DNA from: Cryomorphaceae bacterium | GTDB lineage: Bacteria > Bacteroidota > Bacteroidia > Flavobacteriales > ECT2AJA-044 | Assembly: GCA_017798125.1 (NCBI GenBank) | Contig: CP059070.1 | Span: 1,240,001-1,304,000, forward strand | Reading direction: 5' to 3' | DNA length: 64,000 nt | Shown here: in pieces, positions 25,563 through 35,765 of the stretch | Layout of the letters: every line of letters starts with the position of its first letter | How positions within the stretch are numbered: the stretch's first letter is position 1 | Position numbers and translations under genes: made by a program | The notes under the pieces: model-generated | What the model was told of the DNA's origin: nothing | Databases searched by the model: none | The model's input: only the letters and a program-made list of their open reading frames with translations

Positions 25563-27881
25563 TTAAGCTTTTGACGCCCCCGTCACAGCCGCTGCTCCGG
25601 GTTGAAGCGAGTGGTGTTCTCCGAGGAGGTTAAATTCAGCTGGTACAGAACCTTCATTCGTGATCTCCATTTCTTCCGGAGTAATGTTCACCGCCAAGTG
25701 GGTCCCTCTCCAGGTAATCCGGAAGTTCAAGCCCTTCCATTCAGAAGGCAAATAGGGGTCAAAGTGCAGGGCTCCGCCGTGCACGCTCATGCCACCAAAA
25801 CCTTGAACCACACTGATCCACGTTCCTGCCATACTGGTGATGTGCAGCCCCTCATGGACTTCGCGATTGTAATCGTCGAGGTCTAGGCGCGAGGTTCGGT
25901 GATACATCTCCAAGGCCTTTTCCTCATAGTCGAGTTGTGCCGCGAGCACCACGTGAATACAAGGTGATAGACTGGATTCGTGAACCGTCATCGGCTCGTA
26001 GAAATCGAAGTTCCGACGCAGGGTCTCCCGGTCGAATTCATGACCGAAGAAGTACAGTCCCTGCAACACATCCGCCTGCTTGATGAAGCAGGAGCGGAGA
26101 ATGCGGTCCCAGCTCCAATGCTGGTTGATGGGGCGTTCGCTGTCCGCTAGTGAATCCGCTCTGCGGAGTTCTTTGTCCAAGAATCCTTCTTGCTGCAAGT
26201 AAACGCCACGATCGGCATCTTCCGGATAGTACATCTTCTCGATGATCTCGTTCCAGCGCGTGCGCTCGTCCTCCGACCAGTTCAGATCGGCTGCGATTGC
26301 GCTCCATCGGTCGGCATCATTCTCCCGAACGTGATCCATCGCTTCGCCTGCATAGCGCAAACACCAGGTGGCGATGTAGTTCGTATAGAAGTTGTTGTTG
26401 ATGTTGTTCTCGTACTCGTTCGGCCCGGTGACCCCATGCATGACGAACTGCTGCTTGTGTTCGCTCCAGTGCACGCGTTGACTCCAGAATCGGGCAATAC
26501 CAATCAGCACATCCAGACCAAATTCGCCCAAGTAGGCGTAGTCCTGGGTGTGTTGAACGTAGTTGTAAATCGCATAGGCGATGGCCCCATTCCGGTGAAT
26601 TTCTTCAAAGGTGATTTCCCACTCATTGTGGCATTCTTCACCGTTCATGGTTACCATTGGGTATAAGGCCGCTCCATTAGTAAAACCGAGTTTCGCAGCA
26701 TTTTCAATGGCCTTTTGCAGGTGCTTGTGACGATACACCAAAAGGTTTCGGGCCACGTGCGGTTCGGCTGTCGCCAAGTAGAAAGGAAGGCAATAAGCCT
26801 CCGTATCCCAGTAGGTCGATCCCCCGTATTTTTCTCCAGTAAAGCCCTTCGGGCCGATGTTCAAGCGCTCATCCTCCCCCGTATACGTCTGATGCATATG
26901 GAAGATATTAAAGCGAATGCCCTGTTGTGCTTCGGCATCGCCCTCAATGACAATGTCCCCATTGTTCCATCGGGCCGCCCAGGCCTCCTTTTGCTCCTGC
27001 AATAACTGCGTAAATCCAGCTTCACGACCCTCTTGTGCACGCTCGCTGGCCTTAGTGACCAAGTCTTCTTTCGCGTGATTCATGGAGCTCAGAATCCCCA
27101 CATACTTTTGGAGCGTGATGCTCTGGCCCTCACGGGCCGATACCTTCATCCGGTTCCCTACAAACATATTGCGCTCCTCGCTGGTCTCTTCGGCCGGTTC
27201 GGCCACTCCATCGCGCAACACTTCATAACGCATAGCTGCACATACGTGGAAATCCAACTTCTTGGTTTTGGCCGTTACATGGGCTGCCGCTTTTTGGGTG
27301 GCTTGGTTAACGCCATCCCAGAACTTCTCTTCCCAGTTGGTGTCTTCGTTTTCTACGTCGAAGTCCAAGTAGGGGAGGAGGGTAATCTCACCATCGAAAT
27401 TCAAAGGGGTAATGCTGTAGCTCAAAGCACCAATTTCGTCGCGCTTCATGCTGTACAATCGCTGAGCCTGAACGCCAATCCGCTCACCACCTGGGAAGGT
27501 GACTTCAAAGGAGCGCAGCAGGTAGCCCTCTTGCATGTTCAATTCACGGTAGAAAGAATCGACTTCGACCTTTGCTAAATCGAGCATTTGGCCGTTGACT
27601 TCAACATCCAAGCCAATCCAGTTCACGCTGTTGAGGACCTTCGCGAAGTATTCGGGATAACCATTTTTCCACCAGCCCACTTTCGTTTTATCTGGATAGT
27701 AGACTCCGGCGATGTAGGAACCGCGCAAACTCTTTCCGCTATACTGCTCCTCGAAATTGGCCCGCTGACCCATGCGGCCGTTTCCGATCGAAAAGATGCT
27801 CTCTGATTTTGGATGATTTTCGGGGTCCCAGTGACGCTCGATGATGCGCCATTCATCGACCTCTAGGTATTTCGCTTGCAT
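25563..27881 (-). CDS. GH65 maltose phosphorylase-type enzyme
   Basis: A 772-residue cytoplasmic inverting phosphorylase of family GH65: disaccharide plus phosphate gives beta-glucose 1-phosphate plus glucose. The conserved block CHNEWEITFEEIHRNG sits at about residues 417-432, holding the expected general acid glutamate; phosphate-binding and barrel residues such as GGSTYWDTEAYCLPFYL are also present. Maltose is the likely substrate because of the amylases and permease downstream and beta-phosphoglucomutase upstream; kojibiose or trehalose activity cannot be excluded by sequence. No signal peptide. Confidence 0.9.
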   Translation of the reverse strand: MQAKYLEVDEWRIIERHWDPENHPKSESIFSIGNGRMGQRANFEEQYSGKSLRGSYIAGVYYPDKTKVGWWKNGYPEYFAKVLNSVNWIGLDVEVNGQMLDLAKVEVDSFYRELNMQEGYLLRSFEVTFPGGERIGVQAQRLYSMKRDEIGALSYSITPLNFDGEITLLPYLDFDVENEDTNWEEKFWDGVNQATQKAAAHVTAKTKKLDFHVCAAMRYEVLRDGVAEPAEETSEERNMFVGNRMKVSAREGQSITLQKYVGILSSMNHAKEDLVTKASERAQEGREAGFTQLLQEQKEAWAARWNNGDIVIEGDAEAQQGIRFNIFHMHQTYTGEDERLNIGPKGFTGEKYGGSTYWDTEAYCLPFYLATAEPHVARNLLVYRHKHLQKAIENAAKLGFTNGAALYPMVTMNGEECHNEWEITFEEIHRNGAIAYAIYNYVQHTQDYAYLGEFGLDVLIGIARFWSQRVHWSEHKQQFVMHGVTGPNEYENNINNNFYTNYIATWCLRYAGEAMDHVRENDADRWSAIAADLNWSEDERTRWNEIIEKMYYPEDADRGVYLQQEGFLDKELRRADSLADSERPINQHWSWDRILRSCFIKQADVLQGLYFFGHEFDRETLRRNFDFYEPMTVHESSLSPCIHVVLAAQLDYEEKALEMYHRTSRLDLDDYNREVHEGLHITSMAGTWISVVQGFGGMSVHGGALHFDPYLPSEWKGLNFRITWRGTHLAVNITPEEMEITNEGSVPAEFNLLGEHHSLQPGAAAVTGASKA

Positions 27882-27903
27882 AGGTAGTAGTGTAGAGTAG
27901 GTT

Positions 27904-28548
27904 TTAACTTAGGTATGTTGCCGTATTGAATTCATGGAGTCCTTCGACGTAGACCTCTGCGCCGGGAAGAATTTCCGGAGTTCCAATGGCCACCGTACGC
28001 ATTCCCCCTGCGATGGCCGCTTCAATACCCGCTTTGGAATCCTCAAAGACGACACATTCTTCTGGCGCTACGCCAAGCGCCGCAGCACCTTTCAGAAATA
28101 CTTCAGGGTGCGGTTTGGAGTGTGTAACCTTGGTTCCGTCAATAACGGCTTCAAAAAAATCTTCTAGTTCGCATTGCCTCAATATCATAGGTGCATTCTT
28201 CGATGCAGATCCCAGGGCAATTTTAATTCCGTGTGCCTGAGCTTGTTCGAGACATTCTTTGGCTCCAGCAAGAGTTTCATTAGGGTTCATGTGAGCGATC
28301 AGTTCAAGGTACCAATCGTTTTTCACCTTCATCCAGTGCTCGATTTCTTCTTCGCTCAATTGAATATTCCCCCATTCCATGATCTTCTCAATACTTCCGC
28401 GACGGCTCACTCCTTTGAGCTGTTCATTTTCCTCTTCGGTAAAATCCACCCCCAACTCGTTGGCGAGTCTTTTCCACGCGATGAAATGATACTTCGCCGT
28501 ATCGACAATGACCCCGTCTAAATCAAAAAGGAAGGCTTTAATAGGCAT
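27904..28548 (-). CDS. pgmB: Beta-phosphoglucomutase
   Basis: A 214-residue HAD-family enzyme that turns beta-glucose 1-phosphate into glucose 6-phosphate. The motif FLFDLDGVIVDT gives nucleophile D9 and acid/base D11; SASKN supplies motif II and VFEDSKAGIEAA motif IV. The cap-domain hinge region KGVSRRGSIEKIM is typical of beta-PGM rather than other HAD phosphatases. It directly follows the GH65 gene's substrate logic and is 22 bases upstream of it in the unit. Confidence 0.93.
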   Translation of the reverse strand: MPIKAFLFDLDGVIVDTAKYHFIAWKRLANELGVDFTEEENEQLKGVSRRGSIEKIMEWGNIQLSEEEIEHWMKVKNDWYLELIAHMNPNETLAGAKECLEQAQAHGIKIALGSASKNAPMILRQCELEDFFEAVIDGTKVTHSKPHPEVFLKGAAALGVAPEECVVFEDSKAGIEAAIAGGMRTVAIGTPEILPGAEVYVEGLHEFNTATYLS

Positions 28549-28555
28549 GGGATGA

Positions 28556-28957
28556 TCAGTGTTTCATCCGTTCGGCCATTTCTTTGCGAATATGACCCAG
28601 GATCATCAATTCAGCCGTAGCCGTATTGGTGGCTAAGGGAACATTTTGACGAATACATATTTCAATTAAGGCTTCGATATCCGGATGGTGACGCTCTTTC
28701 ACGTCCGGATCCACGAAGAACAAGACGAGTGTTACCTCACCTTTCGAGATCATGTCATTGATCTCCGAATATCCGCCGCTTTGACCAGGGCTCAGGTGTA
28801 CAATGGGAACTTTGAATTCGTTCTTTTCCAGGAACTCTGCTGAACGTCCGGTAGCGACCAAACGTTTTCCCCACAACCACTCTTCACGTTCTTTAATGAA
28901 CTCGGCCATAGTCGGCTTCATGGCATTGTGGGCCAAGATGACGATATTCTTAATCAT
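28556..28957 (-). CDS. Methylglyoxal synthase-like protein with altered active site
   Basis: A 133-residue single-domain protein of the MGS fold. Conserved pieces are ILAHNAMK, the phosphate loop VATGRSAEFL, GQSGG, FFVDPD and PLATNTATAE. Compared from memory with E. coli MgsA, H19 is kept (H10), H98 is kept (H90) and D101 is kept (D93), but the catalytic base D71 is replaced by Y63 (GGYSE instead of GGDQQ) and D20 by N11. It may therefore not make methylglyoxal and could be a triose-phosphate or phosphate sensor. It overlaps the kinase gene before it by 4 bases. Confidence 0.75.
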   Translation of the reverse strand: MIKNIVILAHNAMKPTMAEFIKEREEWLWGKRLVATGRSAEFLEKNEFKVPIVHLSPGQSGGYSEINDMISKGEVTLVLFFVDPDVKERHHPDIEALIEICIRQNVPLATNTATAELMILGHIRKEMAERMKH

Positions 28958-29817
28958 GCTTCGAGTTGAATTTTGTGCTTCAAATGATAGGCTACCAAAC
29001 CGTCCACGGGCTTCTTGATTACTCTACCGTATTTGATGTCTAAATCCTTACACGCCCGACGAAGGAGGGATTCCATGTGATAGGCAACGGACCCCACAAA
29101 GTTGACCGTCGTGTTCTTGGATTCAGGGAAACAGAGGACATGCATGCGCAAGAAGAGCAAAAAGCCCTCATAGATGATTTTTTCGAAAAAGGGATCCTCC
29201 TTGTGCTTACTGACAAATCGAGCAAAACCGGCCAAGTATACGTTGGCGTTGGGTTGATTATATACGTTGTCAATGATTTCGTCCTTATCTGTATGATAAG
29301 TGGCCAAGAAGTCCTCTTCAATACTCTTGGGTAGCTGTTTGTAGAGAAAGGCACTCAACAATTTTTTCCCCAGATAGGAACCACTCGCTTCATCACCTAA
29401 GATAAAGGCCAATGCCGGAACCTCTTCCCGTAAAGAGTGCCCGTCAAAATAGCAGGAGTTCGAACCCGTACCAATGATACAGGCGATTTCTGGTTCCCCA
29501 TTATAGGTGGAATAGGCAGCGGCAACCAAGTCGTGATCGACTTCGATCTCTGCGTGTACAAAGACCTGTTCTAGGCCTCGTTTAATTTCTTGTTTGAGCG
29601 GTTCGGTAGAGCATCCGGCTCCGTAAAAGAATATCATCTCGACATCCTTTCGGAGCTTTTGCACGCGCTGTAAATTGCGCAAATGCTCAGCGACGAATCG
29701 GGCGCTGTGGAAATACGGGTTGAAGCCCATCGTAGAGAATCGATCGGCTTCACTTCCATCTCGGTTCAACAACACCCAATCGCATTTGGTAGAACCACTT
29801 TCTGCGATCAGGATCAT
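28954..29817 (-). CDS. BadF/NagK-type sugar kinase, candidate glucokinase
   Basis: A 287-residue ASKHA-fold kinase. The phosphate-1 motif is AESGSTKCDWVLL and the phosphate-2 region IIGTGSNSCYF with ILGDEASGSYLGK, typical of the BadF/BadG group annotated as N-acetylglucosamine kinase. In this unit the only unphosphorylated sugar produced is glucose from the GH65 reaction and amylolysis, so glucose is the more likely substrate; that is inference from context. Gap of 5 bases to gapA, 4-bp overlap with the MGS-like gene. Confidence 0.82.
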   Translation of the reverse strand: MILIAESGSTKCDWVLLNRDGSEADRFSTMGFNPYFHSARFVAEHLRNLQRVQKLRKDVEMIFFYGAGCSTEPLKQEIKRGLEQVFVHAEIEVDHDLVAAAYSTYNGEPEIACIIGTGSNSCYFDGHSLREEVPALAFILGDEASGSYLGKKLLSAFLYKQLPKSIEEDFLATYHTDKDEIIDNVYNQPNANVYLAGFARFVSKHKEDPFFEKIIYEGFLLFLRMHVLCFPESKNTTVNFVGSVAYHMESLLRRACKDLDIKYGRVIKKPVDGLVAYHLKHKIQLEA

Positions 29818-29822
29818 ACTAC

Positions 29823-31804
<1,982 letters not shown>

Positions 31805-31825
31805 TTTCTTTCTTGAAGTCAAAAA

Positions 31826-31833
31826 CAAACATA
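31826..31833 (-). promoter_or_regulatory. Promoter -7 element of the pfkA operon
   Basis: Read on the minus strand TATGTTTG matches TAnnTTTG; it ends 21 bases before the pfkA ATG. No clear -33 TTG: the place is taken by the palindrome. Confidence 0.6.
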
Positions 31834-31849
31834 GTGTAAAATTTACACT
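31833..31849. promoter_or_regulatory. Palindromic operator in the pfkA promoter
   Basis: AGTGTAAAATTTACACT: perfect 8-base arms with one central base, overlapping the -7 element by one base and filling the spacer of the promoter. A protein bound here would block RNA polymerase, so repression is the simple reading. The same design recurs at 32660-32676. Confidence 0.65.
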
Positions 31850-31944
31850 TATTTTGGCCCTTTACTTGAATTTGTATACTTTTTCGGTCTCGAATGGAAG
31901 CATTTGAGACTTAAAACCTTCTACTACACTTAATTATCGGGGGA

Positions 31945-32652
31945 ATGGGTCAAGGAGTTAATCCGAACGTATCTGTGGATTGCGTAGTGTTCGGATTTGA
32001 CAATACGCAACTAAACGTATTGTTGATTAAGCAAAAAGAGCTCAAGGAGGGCATGCATTCACAATATGCATTGCCCGGAGATTTGGTGCTACAAGATGAA
32101 AGTCTAAATGACGCGGCGAATCGCGTATTAAAGGAATTAACCTTATTAGAGGGGATTTTTCTGAGGCAGTTTCACGCTTTCGGAGATCCCAATCGTGTAA
32201 GTAATATCAAGGATTTAGACTGGCTGCAGTCCTATCGTCAGAATCCTCAAGCACGGGTCATTACTGTGGGGTACTTAGCCCTCGTTCGCATGGAGGACTT
32301 CAGCCCTGCCGCATCTTCCTTTGCGGAGGAAGTATTCTGGAAAGAAGTCCATGAAGTTCCTTCACTGGCCTTCGATCACGATGCTATTTTTGACGCTGCA
32401 TTGGCGCGGTTAAAGGAGGATTTTACCCACCAAAAAATTGGCTTGGAGCTTTTGCCAGAGAAGTTTACGCTATCCCAATTCCAAGCATTGCACGAAATAA
32501 TTCTGGAGAAGAAACTCGACAAGCGAAACTTCAGAAAAAAGGTTCTTAAAGAGAAGTGGGTTGTTCCTCTTGAAGAGAAACAACAAGGCGTTCTACACAA
32601 GCCAGCGCAGCTCTTTGCACTCAATCAGGAAGAACTGGTCGAGGAAGGATAA
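31945..32652 (+). CDS. Nudix-fold transcriptional regulator (NrtR/AraR type)
   Basis: A 235-residue protein with an N-terminal Nudix fold (about residues 8-150) and a C-terminal winged helix (about 160-225, LSQFQALHEIILEKKLDKRNFRKK). In the Nudix box, which should read Gx5Ex7REUxEExGU, the aligned sequence G-x5-D-x7-N-R-V-L-K-E loses the key Arg-Glu and one metal Glu, so it is not a hydrolase but a ligand sensor, as in NrtR and the Bacteroides arabinose regulator AraR. It lies between the pfkA unit and susCD, with matching palindromes on both sides. A TACACT half-site at 31925-31930, near its start, may allow autoregulation. Ligand unknown; a sugar phosphate is plausible. Confidence 0.85.
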   Translation: MGQGVNPNVSVDCVVFGFDNTQLNVLLIKQKELKEGMHSQYALPGDLVLQDESLNDAANRVLKELTLLEGIFLRQFHAFGDPNRVSNIKDLDWLQSYRQNPQARVITVGYLALVRMEDFSPAASSFAEEVFWKEVHEVPSLAFDHDAIFDAALARLKEDFTHQKIGLELLPEKFTLSQFQALHEIILEKKLDKRNFRKKVLKEKWVVPLEEKQQGVLHKPAQLFALNQEELVEEG

Positions 32653-32659
32653 ACGTCTA

Positions 32660-32676
32660 AGTGTATTAAATACACT
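32660..32676. promoter_or_regulatory. Palindromic operator in the susC promoter
   Basis: AGTGTATTAAATACACT: perfect 8-base arms with one central base, eight bases after the regulator stop codon and 14 bases before the -7 element. It covers the -33 region. Outer bases AGTGTA/TACACT are the same as in the pfkA site. Confidence 0.65.
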
Positions 32677-32690
32677 TTACGTCTTTTTTG

Positions 32691-32698
32691 TACATTTG
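32691..32698 (+). promoter_or_regulatory. Promoter -7 element of the susCD operon
   Basis: TACATTTG matches TAnnTTTG and ends 29 bases before the susC start codon. The -33 region is occupied by the palindrome at 32660-32676. Confidence 0.65.
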
Positions 32699-32727
32699 AA
32701 ATCATTACGGATAAACATGGGTCTATT

Positions 32728-35700
32728 ATGAGGAAGTTCTACACGGGCGTCTTGACGCTCTTTCTCGGGCTCTGTCTCGGATTTACCGTCAACGGACAGA
32801 GCATTTCAGGAACCGTAATCGATGAAACCAATTTGCCACTACCGCAGGTCTCGGTTTTGGTTAAGGGTACATCGAACGGTACTGCGACAGATTTTGACGG
32901 TCGGTACACCATTTCCGGGCTTGAACCCGGTGAGGTGACCCTCGAATTCTCGTTTATTGGATATGCCACTGCAACGAGAACAGTAACAGTAAAAGCAGGT
33001 GAGAATACCGTGGTCGATTTGACCATGGACCCTGAAGCCACGGATCTCGATGAGGTTGTAGTGGTTGGGTACGGTGTTCAGCGAAAACGAGAGCTTACTA
33101 GCTCGGTAGTCAAACTTGGTTCGCAAGAACTGAACGACATGCCAACACCTTCTTTTGAAACTGCAATCCAAGGAAAAGCTCCTGGGGTCCAAGTCATCAC
33201 CGGTTCCGGTTTGGCAGGGTCAGGATCACTTGTGCGAATTCGCGGAGTTGCTTCAATCTCTGCAGGTGGTGACCCACTTTATGTAGTCGATGGAATCCCC
33301 ATCACCCAGGATTACTTTATCAAAGGGAATTCGGGAGCGATGAACAACAATCCACTCGCTACGCTGAATCCCAACGATATTGAGTCTGTTGAGATCCTCA
33401 AGGACGCGGCAGCGACTGGTATCTATGGATCTCGTGGTTCGAACGGGGTTATTCTGATTACAACCAAGCGTGGTAAAAAGAGCGGTTTGCACTTTAGCTA
33501 CAGTGCGCGCTTAGGAACTTCGAATCCAACGGCCTTGCCTGAGATGTTAAATAAGGAAGAGTACCTTCAAATGTATGAAGAGGCTTGGGTCAATGATGGA
33601 AACATCGGAACACCTGTACTTCCTGGCGGTGTAAGCTGGGAGGAAGCTCAGGCGTTTGAAGGAACCGATTGGGTGGACCAAACCGTTGCCACAGGCTTCA
33701 AGCAGAATCATGACTTCTCAGTCTCCAAGGGAGCAGAGAAATACAATTTTTACGCGGGACTCTCATACAATGATAATGAGAGCTTCCTCGTCGGTAACCG
33801 TTTCCGCAGATTGAGCTTGCGTTTGAATGGTGACGTGAACCTGACCGATGACCTACTCTTGAGCATTTCTACCAGCTTTGCCCAAGGAGTTAATGACCGG
33901 GTGGATGCCGCTTGGTCTGGAGGTCTTGGTGCAGCAATGTCCACTGCTTTGCCTATCTATCCCATCTACGATGCTGAGGGTGATTATTTCATCGGAGGAA
34001 CCAATCCGGTTCGCGTTCAGGATTTGAAGCAGTGGAGAAATACAGAGAACCGAACCATTAACAACGCAGCTCTGACGTACCGTGCTTCTGAAAAGTTGAC
34101 GTTCCGAGGTTCCGCCTCTTTGGACTACATGAAGATCAACGAAGATATCTATGAGCCTCAGGAATTGATCAACAGCGACCATGCTGGGGTTTCAAAGAGA
34201 ATCCCAACAGAGGTCATTAACTACAATGGGTCATTAACTGCTCAATACAACCTGAGTCAAAATACCTTGCACAACTGGGACTTCTTAGTTGGAACAGAGG
34301 CACAGCGCTCTTATAGCCGCTCCTCTTATGCGGAGGTGATTGACGCCACCGACCCCTTCTGGGAGGATAAGGCGATGCGCGATTCAGTAGACTTCATTTT
34401 CAACGATCCAGCGAACGAATTCACGTTTGTGAGTTTCTTTGGTCGCGTGAACTACAACTTGGCAGGCAAGTACTTTGCTCAAGTAAACTTCCGTGCTGAT
34501 GGTTCGTCTAAGTTCGGCCCGAATAATCGTTTCGGTTATTTCCCAGCGATCTCTTTTGGTTGGATTATCACCGAGGAAGAGTGGTTGAGAGACAACAATA
34601 CCTTGAGCTTTTTGAAGCTAAAAACAGGATATGGATTGACAGGAAACGCAGCGATTCCACCAAATCAATGGCGGGCGAATAATGTGAAAAATGTCAATGG
34701 ATACAACGGATCTCCGTACTACTATCCAACCATTATCGAAAATCCTAACCTGCGCTGGGAAAGCTCGTACACTTTTGACGCGGCGATTGAGTTTGGATTG
34801 TTTGATGACCGAATCCATGGAGAGCTCGGTTATTACTACAAGGATACGCGCGATGTATTCCTGCAGGTGCAAGTTCCGCAAGCCAGTGGTTTTGCCAACT
34901 TGTGGGATAATGTTGGAGGTATCTACAACACCGGGGTTGAATTCAATGTGACCACGAGAAATACGGTTGGTGACTTCAAATGGACTACGGACTTCAATAT
35001 TGCACGTAACTATAACGAGATTACCAGTATTGGAGGGTATAGCGAAGATGCGGTAAGTGGAGGTACGAATGATACGCGTACCGTTGTGGGACAGCCGGTT
35101 GGAACCAACTTCCTCGTTCGCTTCTCACACGTAGATAAGGAAACGGGAGCGCCGGTTTACCTTGACATCAATGGGAACGAAACCTATACATGGGATCCAG
35201 TCAACCGCGTGACAGTAGGAAACGTACTCCCTGATGCCGTCGGTGGGATTACCAATAGCTTCTCTTACAAGAACTGGGATTTGAGTGTCCTCTTCGTATT
35301 CACCATCGGAGGGAATATCTACGACTCTTCCAGTAAGCGTCAATTGTCCATGGTATCGGATTGGAACATGACGCGTCACGTATATGATCGTTGGACGCAA
35401 CCCGGAGATGATGCGCGTTACCCACGCCTTACACTAGACCCTGCGAACCACGGTTCTACGACACCTTGGATCAACACCGACTTATGGTTGCACGACGCCA
35501 GCTACATGCGCTTGCGAAATGTGACGTTAGGATATTCCATCCCTACGGATAAAGTACGCCGCTGGGGGCTTCAGAGCATTCGTTTGAGTGCTTTGGCCAC
35601 CAATATCTTGACCTTCACCAAATTCCCTGGTGTTGATCCGGAGATTGCCCGTGACTTTGAGAATCCAACGGACCGTAACATGAGCCCGAACATTACGTAC

Positions 35701-35754
35701 TTGACACCTCCTCAGGAGAAGACGTTCATTTTCGGACTTGAAGTTCAATTTTAA
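32728..35754 (+). CDS. SusC/RagA-type TonB-linked outer-membrane transporter
   Basis: A 1008-residue outer-membrane porin. Signal peptide 1-23 (ends TVNGQ), a carboxypeptidase-regulatory-like domain about 24-110 (ISGTVIDETNLPLPQVSVLV), the SusC TonB-box region DEVVVVGYGVQRKRELTSSV, a plug to about 230 (GSRGSNGVILITTKRG), then a beta-barrel ending FIFGLEVQF. With SusD and the amylases it should take up maltodextrins using TonB energy. First gene of a four-gene plus-strand unit ended by the terminator at 38600. Confidence 0.93.
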   Translation: MRKFYTGVLTLFLGLCLGFTVNGQSISGTVIDETNLPLPQVSVLVKGTSNGTATDFDGRYTISGLEPGEVTLEFSFIGYATATRTVTVKAGENTVVDLTMDPEATDLDEVVVVGYGVQRKRELTSSVVKLGSQELNDMPTPSFETAIQGKAPGVQVITGSGLAGSGSLVRIRGVASISAGGDPLYVVDGIPITQDYFIKGNSGAMNNNPLATLNPNDIESVEILKDAAATGIYGSRGSNGVILITTKRGKKSGLHFSYSARLGTSNPTALPEMLNKEEYLQMYEEAWVNDGNIGTPVLPGGVSWEEAQAFEGTDWVDQTVATGFKQNHDFSVSKGAEKYNFYAGLSYNDNESFLVGNRFRRLSLRLNGDVNLTDDLLLSISTSFAQGVNDRVDAAWSGGLGAAMSTALPIYPIYDAEGDYFIGGTNPVRVQDLKQWRNTENRTINNAALTYRASEKLTFRGSASLDYMKINEDIYEPQELINSDHAGVSKRIPTEVINYNGSLTAQYNLSQNTLHNWDFLVGTEAQRSYSRSSYAEVIDATDPFWEDKAMRDSVDFIFNDPANEFTFVSFFGRVNYNLAGKYFAQVNFRADGSSKFGPNNRFGYFPAISFGWIITEEEWLRDNNTLSFLKLKTGYGLTGNAAIPPNQWRANNVKNVNGYNGSPYYYPTIIENPNLRWESSYTFDAAIEFGLFDDRIHGELGYYYKDTRDVFLQVQVPQASGFANLWDNVGGIYNTGVEFNVTTRNTVGDFKWTTDFNIARNYNEITSIGGYSEDAVSGGTNDTRTVVGQPVGTNFLVRFSHVDKETGAPVYLDINGNETYTWDPVNRVTVGNVLPDAVGGITNSFSYKNWDLSVLFVFTIGGNIYDSSSKRQLSMVSDWNMTRHVYDRWTQPGDDARYPRLTLDPANHGSTTPWINTDLWLHDASYMRLRNVTLGYSIPTDKVRRWGLQSIRLSALATNILTFTKFPGVDPEIARDFENPTDRNMSPNITYLTPPQEKTFIFGLEVQF

Positions 35755-35765
35755 TACCTAAGATC

